Origin: Spongiactinospora sp. TRM90649
GTDB lineage: Bacteria; Actinomycetota; Actinomycetes; Streptosporangiales; Streptosporangiaceae
Length of the DNA stretch: 64,000 nt
Assembly: GCF_029382225.1 (NCBI RefSeq)
Contig: NZ_JARLTC010000003.1
Coordinates: 62,001 to 126,000 of the forward strand
Direction of reading: 5' to 3'
The notes beneath the pieces were generated by a model, which saw only the letters and a program-made list of their open reading frames with translations, ran no database searches and was not told where the DNA came from. Position 1 is the stretch's first letter, and the number at the start of each line of letters is the position of its first letter. Positions 24,418-31,867 of the stretch are shown here, piece by piece. Both the position numbers and the translations under genes were made by a program.

Positions 24418-25239
24418 TTGATCGGCTGGTTTGAGGCGACCGTGCTGGGCGTGTTGCAGGGGCTCACCGAGTTCCTGCCGATCTCCTCCAGTGCCCATAT
24501 CCGCGTCGTGTCCGCCTTCTTCCATTGGCCGGACCCTGGTGCCGCCTTCACCGCGGTGATCCAGCTCGGCACCGAGGCCGCCGTGCTGATCTATTTCCGC
24601 AAGCGGATCTGGGACATCATCAGCACTTGGACCCGTTCGCTGTGGACTCCTGAGCTGCGCCAGGACCAGGCGGCCAAGATGGGCTGGTTCGTGATCGCGG
24701 GAAGCATCCCGATCGGCGTTCTCGGGCTCGCCTTCAAGGACCAGATCGAGACCGTGGTCCGCGACCTGCGCCTGGTCGGCACCTGCCTGATCGTCTTCGG
24801 CCTGCTGCTGGCCCTGGCCGACTACATGGCCCGCAACCAGCTCACCCTCGACAAGCACCTCAACATGCCGCACGCCCTGACCTACGGCATCGCGCAGGCG
24901 CTCGCCCTGATCCCCGGCGTGTCCCGCTCGGGCGGCACCACCGGCGCGGGCCTGCTGCTCGGCTACCGCCGCGAGGAGGCCGCCGAGTACTCGTTCCTGC
25001 TGGCCATCCCCGCCGTGCTGATGTCCGGCCTGTTCGAGCTGACCGAGATCGGCGACAACACCCCCGACTGGGGGCCGACCATCCTGGCGACCGTGATCTC
25101 CTTCGTGGTCGGCTACGCGATCATCGCCTGGTTCCTGCGGTACATCAGCACGCACAAGTTCACCAGCTTCGTCATCTACCGCGTCGCGCTCGGCGTACTG
25201 GTCATCGCACTGGTCTCTTTCGGAGTGATCCCGGCCTGA
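24418..25239 (+). CDS. uppP: Undecaprenyl-diphosphatase UppP (BacA)
   Basis: A 273-aa polytopic membrane enzyme that dephosphorylates undecaprenyl diphosphate for peptidoglycan recycling and gives low-level bacitracin tolerance. Signature motifs are LQGLTEFLPISSSAH (residues 13-27) and PGVSRSGGT..AGLLLG (about 164-182). The TTG start at 24418 follows GGAAGG and gives the conserved N terminus MIGWFEA. Length is standard. Single gene, divergent from the sigma factor. Confidence 0.96.
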   Translation: MIGWFEATVLGVLQGLTEFLPISSSAHIRVVSAFFHWPDPGAAFTAVIQLGTEAAVLIYFRKRIWDIISTWTRSLWTPELRQDQAAKMGWFVIAGSIPIGVLGLAFKDQIETVVRDLRLVGTCLIVFGLLLALADYMARNQLTLDKHLNMPHALTYGIAQALALIPGVSRSGGTTGAGLLLGYRREEAAEYSFLLAIPAVLMSGLFELTEIGDNTPDWGPTILATVISFVVGYAIIAWFLRYISTHKFTSFVIYRVALGVLVIALVSFGVIPA

Positions 25240-25258
25240 CCTGGGGAAACGCTGTGGC

Positions 25259-25290
25259 CACCTAAACGATAGGGTGCTATCGTTTAGGTG
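25259..25290. promoter_or_regulatory. Perfect inverted repeat upstream of the P450 gene, likely TetR operator
   Basis: CACCTAAACGATAG (25259-25272) and its exact complement CTATCGTTTAGGTG (25277-25290) flank a GGTG centre, 40 bases before the P450 start. Arm length, AT-rich core and position over the expected promoter fit a TetR-type operator. The TetR gene directly after the P450 is the obvious candidate to bind it. Confidence 0.75.
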
Positions 25291-25329
25291 TACGCGTTTC
25301 TTGACCGTGAGTCGATCCGGGAGGAAACA

Positions 25330-26523
25330 ATGAGCGCACCCGCGATCCTGCCCTTCCACATGCGGCGTTCCGGGTTCGACCCGGCACCAGAGTTGTCGGC
25401 GCTGCGCGACGACGAGGGCGTCAGGCGCATCACCACCCCGTTCGGCGTCGACGCCTGGCTCGTCACCCGGTTCGCCGACGTCCGAGCGGTGCTGTCCGAC
25501 TACGAGCTGTTCCGCATCGTCCCGCGCCCCGAGCTTGAACGGGGGGCCGCCAAGCTGAGCGACGAGGACGCCGCCCGGCTGCGCGCGGGCAACCTGCTGG
25601 GCGTCGATCCCCCCGACCACACCCGGCTGCGCCGGATGCTGACGGGCGAGTTCACCGTCCGCCGGATGCGCAGGCTGGAGCCCCGGATCAGGGAGATAGT
25701 GGACGCCCACCTCGACGCCATGGAGCGCGAGGGTCCCCCGGCCGACCTGGTCACGTCCTTCGCGCTGCCGATCCCCTCACTGGTGATCTGCGAGCTGCTC
25801 GGCGTGCCGTACTCCGACCGCGACGAGTTCCAGCGCCGGTCCAACCGCCTGCTCGACATCTCGATCCCGCTCGTGGACCGGGTGGCCGCGCAGGGCGAGA
25901 TGCGCGGCTACATGTCCGAGCTGGTCGCGCGGGCCAAGGCCGATCCGGGCGACGACCTGCTCGGCATGCTGGTGCGCGAGCACGGCGACGAGCTGACCGA
26001 CGCCGAGCTGGCCGGCATCGGCTCCCTGCTGCTGGTGGCCGGGCACGAGACGACCTCCAACATGCTCTCCCTGGGCACCCTGGCCCTGCTGCGCCACCCC
26101 GAACAGCTCGGCCTGCTGGCCAAGGAGCCCGAGCGGATCGACGAAGCGGTGGAGGAGCTGCTGCGCTGGCTCAGCATCGTGCACGCCGTCACGATCAAGG
26201 TGGCCACCCGCGACACCGAGGTGGGCGGCCGGGCGATCGCGGCGGGCGAGCTGGTGATGTGCTCGATACCCGCTGCCAACCGCGACCCCGCGCTGCTGCC
26301 CGACGGCGACCGGCTCGACATCGCCAGGGCGGGCGCCGGGCACGTCGCCTTCGGTCACGGCGTCCACCACTGCCTGGGCGCGCCGCTCGCGCGGATGGAG
26401 ATGCGCACCGCCTACCCGGCGCTGCTGCGCCGTTTCCCCACGCTGCGCGAGGTCGAGCCGGGGCCCAGGTTCCGGTCCTTCCACATCGTGTACGGCCTGG
26501 CCTCCCTCCCGGTGGCCTGGTAG
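25330..26523 (+). CDS. Cytochrome P450
   Basis: A 397-aa soluble bacterial class I P450. The I-helix oxygen-activating motif is AGHETT (237-242), the K-helix ExxR is E276-R279, and the heme loop is FGHGVHHCLG with axial Cys348. It needs ferredoxin and reductase partners, which are not encoded nearby. The ATG at 25330 has GGGAGGAAACA upstream; the in-frame start at 25288 falls inside the operator. Probably regulated by the TetR-type protein 28 bases downstream through the operator at 25259-25290. Substrate unknown; a detoxification or xenobiotic role is possible. Confidence 0.94.
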   Translation: MSAPAILPFHMRRSGFDPAPELSALRDDEGVRRITTPFGVDAWLVTRFADVRAVLSDYELFRIVPRPELERGAAKLSDEDAARLRAGNLLGVDPPDHTRLRRMLTGEFTVRRMRRLEPRIREIVDAHLDAMEREGPPADLVTSFALPIPSLVICELLGVPYSDRDEFQRRSNRLLDISIPLVDRVAAQGEMRGYMSELVARAKADPGDDLLGMLVREHGDELTDAELAGIGSLLLVAGHETTSNMLSLGTLALLRHPEQLGLLAKEPERIDEAVEELLRWLSIVHAVTIKVATRDTEVGGRAIAAGELVMCSIPAANRDPALLPDGDRLDIARAGAGHVAFGHGVHHCLGAPLARMEMRTAYPALLRRFPTLREVEPGPRFRSFHIVYGLASLPVAW

Positions 26524-26551
26524 CCGCGCGGTCCCGGTCAGCGTGCGGCCC

Positions 26552-27205
26552 ATGGAAGAGCGGCGTTCCCCCCGGCGCGCGTCCGGCCCGGCCCGGCGGG
26601 CGGACGCGATGCGCAATTCCGGAAGGATCATCCAGGCCGCCATCGCGGCGCTGCGCGACGAGGGCCCCGGGGTTTCCCTCGACGAGATCGCCCGCCGGGC
26701 CGGAGTCGGCGTGGCGACCGTCTACCGGCGCTTCGGCGACCGCGACGGCGTGATCAGGGCGGCCTTCGAGAGCTACTTCGCCGACGAGGTCGAGCCGCTG
26801 GTGCTCGCCGCCGGGGCCGACGCCGACCCCCGGCACGGCCTGGCGGGCGCGCTGGCCGCCGTGGTGGACACCATGGCCGCCCACCGGGTGCTGCTGGCCG
26901 CCGCCCGCGAGTCGGGCGCGTTCACGGTGGAGATCGCCGAGCGCTTCATGGGGCCGCTGGGCGACCTGCTGGCCGCCGCCCAGCGGCGCGGGCTGGTCAG
27001 ATCCGACCTGATCACCCGCGACCTGGCCGCGATCGTGGTGATGGCGCTGGCCACCGCGCGCGACGACGACACGGGCGCCGCCCCCCGCCGCTACCTGGCC
27101 CTGCTACTGGACGGCACGCGCCCCTCCCCCGACCCGCTGCCGGCCCCGCCCTCCACATCGCCGCTCGGCGGCCCGCCGGGGGGCGTGCGGCCCTCGCCCG
27201 AGTGA
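26552..27205 (+). CDS. TetR-family transcriptional regulator
   Basis: A 217-aa repressor. The N-terminal helix-turn-helix reads IIQAAIAALRDEGP then SLDEIARRAGVGVATVYRRF, a textbook TetR_N domain, followed by a helical ligand-binding region and a Pro-rich tail. The ATG at 26552 is given; a GTG at 26543 adds three residues. It sits 28 bases after the P450 gene on the same strand and likely represses it and itself via the upstream inverted repeat. The inducer would probably be a P450 substrate (inference). Confidence 0.88.
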   Translation: MEERRSPRRASGPARRADAMRNSGRIIQAAIAALRDEGPGVSLDEIARRAGVGVATVYRRFGDRDGVIRAAFESYFADEVEPLVLAAGADADPRHGLAGALAAVVDTMAAHRVLLAAARESGAFTVEIAERFMGPLGDLLAAAQRRGLVRSDLITRDLAAIVVMALATARDDDTGAAPRRYLALLLDGTRPSPDPLPAPPSTSPLGGPPGGVRPSPE

Positions 27206-27383
27206 CACGCCCCCAGGGCCGAACGCCGTTCGTCGACTGCCTGACGCCGTTCGCAGAGTTCCCCGACTGACTGCGTGTCGGACGGGGATGTCGTCAAGGT
27301 GACGTGGCCGCTGACACACCACCCCGGGCACGGCGAAAGCCCCACCGGCCCGGGTCCTGTCCCAAGACCGGAGCCGTGCCCCG

Positions 27384-27845
27384 ATGCCGAACCCCAGTCC
27401 TCCCATAGCGTCCGGCGACACCCGCTCGCGCCAGGCGTGCTTCGACGTGCCCGACCGGCTGGAGGCGATCGGTGAGGCGCGCCGGTTCGTCCGCCAGGCG
27501 CTGGCGCGCTGGCGGCTGGCCGACATCACCGACGACGTGGCGCTGATCGTCACCGAGCTGATCACCAACTCCCTGGCGTACGGGAAGGAGCCGATCAGGC
27601 TGACGCTGCGGGCCGACGGCCGGGCCGTGCGCGGCGAGGTCAGCGATCACGGCTCGGCCCTGCCCACGCTGATGCCCGCCGACCTCTACAACGAGCACGG
27701 CCGGGGGCTGATCCTGGTCAACGCCTACGCCGACCGGTGGGGCATCGATCCGGCCGCGTCCGGCAAGACGGTGTGGTTCGTCCGCCGGGCGGCGGCGGCC
27801 ACCGAGGAGTTGCATCCAGCTCCGGACCGCACGTTCGCGTGGTGA
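27384..27845 (+). CDS. RsbW/SpoIIAB-like ATP-binding regulatory protein
   Basis: A 153-aa single HATPase_c domain of the anti-sigma serine kinase class common in actinomycetes. The N box is DDVALIVTELITNSLAYG, followed by VSDHGSALP (G1) and NEHGRGLILV (G2). It binds ATP and typically holds a sigma or anti-sigma partner. No partner gene (anti-anti-sigma, sigma-B type or PP2C) is adjacent, so its target is unknown. The ATG matches the start of the conserved domain with about 25 residues of flexible lead. Confidence 0.85.
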   Translation: MPNPSPPIASGDTRSRQACFDVPDRLEAIGEARRFVRQALARWRLADITDDVALIVTELITNSLAYGKEPIRLTLRADGRAVRGEVSDHGSALPTLMPADLYNEHGRGLILVNAYADRWGIDPAASGKTVWFVRRAAAATEELHPAPDRTFAW

Positions 27846-27927
27846 ACGGCGTCCCGGATGTCACGGGTTGCACACGAATGACCTTCGCCGGGTTCCAGAG
27901 GCGGATCACCAGGAGAACACTTCGGGC

Positions 27928-29340
27928 ATGTCATGGCTTGGGCATACCGCCGTCGAGATCGCCGCCGCGGTCCGGCGCGGTGAGACGACCGCTCACGAGG
28001 TCGTCGCCGAGCACCTCGCGGCGATCTCCGAGCGGGCCGGGCTGGAGGCGTTCCGGGTCGTGCGCCAGGCGGCGCTGGCCGAGGCGCGCGCCGTCCAGGA
28101 CCGCGCGGATCTCGCGCGGCTGCCGCTCGCCGGGGTGCCGGTAGCGATCAAGGACAACATCGCGGTCGCGGGCGAGGCCGACCGGAACGGCTCGGCCGCG
28201 ACCCCGGCGGCCCCGGCCGCCGCCGACCACCCCGTGGTGGCCAGGCTGCGGGCGGCGGGCGCGGTCGTCGTGGGCGTCACGAACGTGCCCGAACTCTGCC
28301 TGGCCGGATTCGCCGACAGCTCCTACGGCATGCCGCGCAACCCCTGGAACCCGGCCCGTACGGCGGGCGGCTCGTCCTCGGGCAGCGCCGTCGCCGTCGC
28401 CGCCGGTCTGGTCCCGATCGCGCACGGCACCGACGGCCTCGGCTCGCTGCGCATCCCCGCCGCCTGCTGCGGCCTGCTCACGCTCAAGCCTGGCCCCGGG
28501 GTGGTGCCGCCGCAGGCGCGCGACTGGTTCGGCCTGGCCGAGAGCGGCCCACTGGCCACCACCGTCGCCGACCTGTCGCTGGCGCTCGCCGTGATGGCCG
28601 ACGACATGGCCCTGGCGACCGCGTGGCGCACCGGCGGCCGCACCCGCATGGCCTGGGAGCCCGGCCCCGCGAGCGGCCCGCTCGGCTCGGCCGCGGCCTG
28701 GCGGGAGGAGCCGTTCGAGCTGCGCGTCGCGGTCGCGCCGGCCCCGCTGCCGCCGGGGTTCGGCATCGACCCCGAGTTCCAGGCTGCGGTGCTTGAGGCG
28801 GGCGAGATCCTGCGGGTGGCGGGGCACACGGTGGTCCCGCACCCCGGCCGCTTCCCGATGCGCCTCGGCCCGGCCGCGCTCGCGCTGTGGGCGCGCGCCG
28901 CCGCCGACGGCGCCCACGGCCTGGACCGCGCCCTCCTGGAGCGCCGCACGCGGGCGCTGGCCCGCGCCGGGCGCGTCCTCGACGCGTTGCGCCTCACCGG
29001 CCGCGCCGCCTACGAGCGCTGGCGCGCCTACGGCGCCGACCGCTGGTTCGGCGACGCCGATGTGCTGATCACGCCCACGCTGGCGCTCGCGCCGCCCCCG
29101 GCCGACCGCTGGGGCCGCAGGGGACTGCTGCCGAACGTCTCGATCGCCGCCCGCTACGCCCCCGTGACCGGGCCGTGGAACCTGGCGGGCTGGCCCGCCA
29201 TGTCCGTGCCGCTGGGCACGCGCGGCGACGGCCTGCCCATCGGGGTCCAGCTCGTCGCGCCGCCCGGCGGCGAGGCCCACCTGCTCGGCCTGGCCGCGCA
29301 GATCGAACAGGCGCGCCCGTGGCCGCGCCACGCCCCCTGA
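27928..29340 (+). CDS. Amidase-signature family enzyme
   Basis: A 470-aa amidase of the GatA/amidase-signature type. The catalytic Ser-cisSer-Lys elements are Lys in VAIKDNI, the Gly/Ser segment GGSSSGSAVAVAAG, and the acyl-enzyme Ser in DGLGSLRIPAACCG (the second Gly of the usual DGGGS is Leu). It hydrolyses amides to acid and ammonia; the standalone context argues against a GatCAB subunit. The ATG at 27928 has GGAGA about ten bases upstream. Ends with a hairpin region. Confidence 0.88.
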   Translation: MSWLGHTAVEIAAAVRRGETTAHEVVAEHLAAISERAGLEAFRVVRQAALAEARAVQDRADLARLPLAGVPVAIKDNIAVAGEADRNGSAATPAAPAAADHPVVARLRAAGAVVVGVTNVPELCLAGFADSSYGMPRNPWNPARTAGGSSSGSAVAVAAGLVPIAHGTDGLGSLRIPAACCGLLTLKPGPGVVPPQARDWFGLAESGPLATTVADLSLALAVMADDMALATAWRTGGRTRMAWEPGPASGPLGSAAAWREEPFELRVAVAPAPLPPGFGIDPEFQAAVLEAGEILRVAGHTVVPHPGRFPMRLGPAALALWARAAADGAHGLDRALLERRTRALARAGRVLDALRLTGRAAYERWRAYGADRWFGDADVLITPTLALAPPPADRWGRRGLLPNVSIAARYAPVTGPWNLAGWPAMSVPLGTRGDGLPIGVQLVAPPGGEAHLLGLAAQIEQARPWPRHAP

Positions 29341-29367
29341 GCGTTCAGCCGGGAGGTCGCCGAAGAA

Positions 29368-29423
29368 ATCGGTAGCTGTTACGGATACGGCTACCGATAG
29401 GTCTTGGGCCTATTTTTGGCCCA
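29368..29423 (+). terminator. Double hairpin with T-run after the amidase gene
   Basis: ATCGGTAGC (29368-29376) pairs with GCTACCGAT (29390-29398). Directly after it, TGGGCC (29405-29410) pairs with GGCCCA (29418-29423) across a TATTTTT loop. This closes the amidase transcript. The rest of the gene-free stretch 29341-29685 is Pro-codon-like, C-rich DNA with no other visible element besides the GGAGG ribosome-binding site near 29670. Confidence 0.6.
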
Positions 29424-29685
29424 CGCATGATTCGGCGACATCGGCGGCCGGGCCGGATATCCCCTCCACGGCCCTTCACCGGTGACGACGGTGCGGCCAA
29501 GGGGCCCCGTCCCGGAAGCGGTAACCCCGCTCACCCGGACGGGGCCTCCGCCACCGATCCCCCGTCAACCCACTCCCCCCAACGCCCCCAACCGTCTCCG
29601 CTCATCACTCCACCTCACCCCCCCCACCGTCCCGCGCGTGATCCGCGCTTCCGGGCGGCCATGTCCAGTGGAGGTGCTCCCCACC

Positions 29686-31542
29686 ATGAGCCTTCGACGA
29701 CATCTCGTGACGGCGTTACTCCCCGCGATCCTCCTGGGGATCGCACCGGCCACGGCTCCGGCCACCGCACAGACCGCCGGGACACCACCGGCGCACGCCT
29801 CCGCCACCACTCCCGAGAGTCCGGTGGCGTCCTCCGGAGAGGAACGCGAGGCCGACATCACCCTCCGGTACGGCACCGACGGCCGAATCCGGAGCGCCAA
29901 GGTGACGCGCCCCGGCGCCGGCTACGTGAAGGTCCACTTCTCCGCGTTCCGCCTGCTGCCGGGCGACCGCGTCACGGTGGCCGACCCCGCGGGGCGCGAG
30001 GTGCACACCTACTACGGCGACCCGACCCGAGGCGGCAACGCGGGCGGCTCCGGCCACACCGAGCACGGCGGCCCAGGCTTCGCCGCGCTGTCCATCGACG
30101 GCGACACCGCCGTGGTCACCCTGCACGCGCGTACCGCCCGCCGCGACGCCGGACGGCTGGCCCGCGAGGGCTACGGCGTCCGCGTGGACCGCTTCTGGCG
30201 CGGCTTCACCGCCGACGAGGCCGCCGCGCGCTCCAGGGCGCTGACCGTGTGCGGCACCGACGCCCGCCGTGACGTGGTCTGCTACCGCGACAGCCACCCC
30301 ATCGAGTACGCCAGGGCCAACGCGGTCGGCCAGCAGCTCCTGAACGGCCTGGGCTCCTGCACGGTCTGGAAGGTCGGCAACACCAACCGCCTGCTGACCA
30401 ATAACCACTGCATGGAGAACGCGGCCGACCTGCGCGCAAGCGAGTTCAAGTTCGGCAACGACTGCGCCACCTGCGGCGGGAACGACCCGCGTCCGGGCAC
30501 CAAGGTCGGCCCCGGCGAGTTCCTCAAGACCAGCGGCCTCAACGCGCTGGACTACACGCTGTTCAGCGTGGCCGACCCGGCCGCCATCCAGCAGTACGGC
30601 ACGCTCTACATCGAGCCGCGCGAGCCGATCGCGGGCGAGCGGATCTACATCCCCGGCCACGGCGACATCAAGCCCAAGCGGCTGTCGCTGTACGAGGACG
30701 ACCAGGGCGGGGCCACCTGCAAGATCGACATCGTGTCGTCGGGCGTGAACACCGGTTACCGCTGCGACAGCTCGGGCGGCAACTCGGGCTCCCCGGTGCT
30801 CTCGGCGTCCAGCCACAAGGTGATCGCGCTGCACCACCTGGGCGGCTGCCCGAACTGGGGCACCCGGATCACCCTGGTCTACAACGAGATCGCCGCGCTG
30901 ATCGACAACACCCCGCCCACCGGGGGTGACGACTTCTCGGTCGCGGTCTCGCCGTCCTCCGGGAGCACCGCGCCCGGGGGCGTCCTGACCGCCTCGGTCT
31001 CCACCGTCACCACTGGCGGCCAGCCGCAGAACCTCACGCTGAGCGTGAGCGGCCTGCCCGCCGGGGCGAGCGCGAGCCTCAACCCCGCCACCGTGCGGTC
31101 CGGCGCGAGCTCCACCCTGGCCATCTCCACGGGCGCCCAGACGCCGCCGGGCACCTATCCCCTGACCGTCAGCGCGGCGGGCTCGACCGGCACGCGAACC
31201 ACCGGATACACCCTGAGCGTGGGTTCGACCTCGGTCTGTCCGGGCTACGAGACCACCAAGACCGGGACGATATCAACGCAGGAGCAGTACCAGCCGGACG
31301 GGCGTTACTACCAGACCACCGTGTCCGGCCCGCACCGAGCCTGCCTGAAGGGCCCGGCGACCGGCGACTTCGACCTCTACCTGCAGAAGTGGAACGGCGC
31401 CACGTGGGCGGTGGTCGCCCGGTCGACCACTCCCAGCAGCGACGAGAACCTCACCTACACGGGTTCGGCGGGCATCTACCGCTACCGGATCCACGCCTAC
31501 AGCGGTACCGGCTCGTACACCCTCGGGTACGACGCGCCGTAG
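29686..31542 (+). CDS. Secreted trypsin-fold serine protease with Ig-like and PPC-type C-terminal domains
   Basis: A 618-aa exported protease. The signal peptide spans residues 1-28 and a pro-region runs to about 185. The chymotrypsin/V8-like catalytic domain has His241 (TNNHCM), Asp289 (NALDYTL) and Ser367 (GGNSGSPV), and paired cysteines suggest disulphides. A beta-sandwich repeat domain (FSVAVSPSSGS to TGYTLSVG, about 430-520) and a pre-peptidase C-terminal (PPC)-like domain (FDLYLQKWNG..YRYRIHAYSG) end the protein. The ATG at 29686 has GGAGG upstream; the frame is open earlier but carries no signal peptide. Likely a glutamyl or related endopeptidase acting outside the cell. Confidence 0.9.
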   Translation: MSLRRHLVTALLPAILLGIAPATAPATAQTAGTPPAHASATTPESPVASSGEEREADITLRYGTDGRIRSAKVTRPGAGYVKVHFSAFRLLPGDRVTVADPAGREVHTYYGDPTRGGNAGGSGHTEHGGPGFAALSIDGDTAVVTLHARTARRDAGRLAREGYGVRVDRFWRGFTADEAAARSRALTVCGTDARRDVVCYRDSHPIEYARANAVGQQLLNGLGSCTVWKVGNTNRLLTNNHCMENAADLRASEFKFGNDCATCGGNDPRPGTKVGPGEFLKTSGLNALDYTLFSVADPAAIQQYGTLYIEPREPIAGERIYIPGHGDIKPKRLSLYEDDQGGATCKIDIVSSGVNTGYRCDSSGGNSGSPVLSASSHKVIALHHLGGCPNWGTRITLVYNEIAALIDNTPPTGGDDFSVAVSPSSGSTAPGGVLTASVSTVTTGGQPQNLTLSVSGLPAGASASLNPATVRSGASSTLAISTGAQTPPGTYPLTVSAAGSTGTRTTGYTLSVGSTSVCPGYETTKTGTISTQEQYQPDGRYYQTTVSGPHRACLKGPATGDFDLYLQKWNGATWAVVARSTTPSSDENLTYTGSAGIYRYRIHAYSGTGSYTLGYDAP

Positions 31543-31642
31543 CGATACCACCTCCCGGCCACGGCGAGGCGGCGCGGGCGGACGGTGGGCCCCCACACTC
31601 CGCCCGCGCCCCACGGGCTCCTGCCGCCCGCGCCGTACCCGC

Positions 31643-31680
31643 GCGCGGCGGCGCTGATTCCCCTCCCGGCGCCGCCGCGC
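31643..31680 (+). terminator. Hairpin terminator after the protease gene
   Basis: GCGCGGCGGCGC (31643-31654) pairs perfectly with 31669-31680 and is followed by CCCCTTTTG. It is the only structured element seen in the gene-free stretch 31543-31867, apart from the GGAAGGG ribosome-binding site of the next gene. Confidence 0.7.
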
Positions 31681-31867
31681 CCCTTTTGTCGTGCCCTAGG
31701 GGAAATGGGCAATGAATGGTCTACCGACCGGACAGTGCCGTGCGCCAGAGTCCCTCTCGCGGCCGATCCGTGGCCAGGACGGCAGAGCGGGCGGATGACA
31801 CGCCCCCGCCGTCGTGAGCCGACGCCGCTCCCCCGATCGAACAGGCCACCGGAAGGGACGCCGATCA

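Noticed and set aside
24232-25710. Extension of the sigma-factor frame far upstream, antisense to uppP.
   Set aside because: Sigma region 2 begins right after the ATG at 24231; the extension is compositionally odd and overlaps uppP fully.
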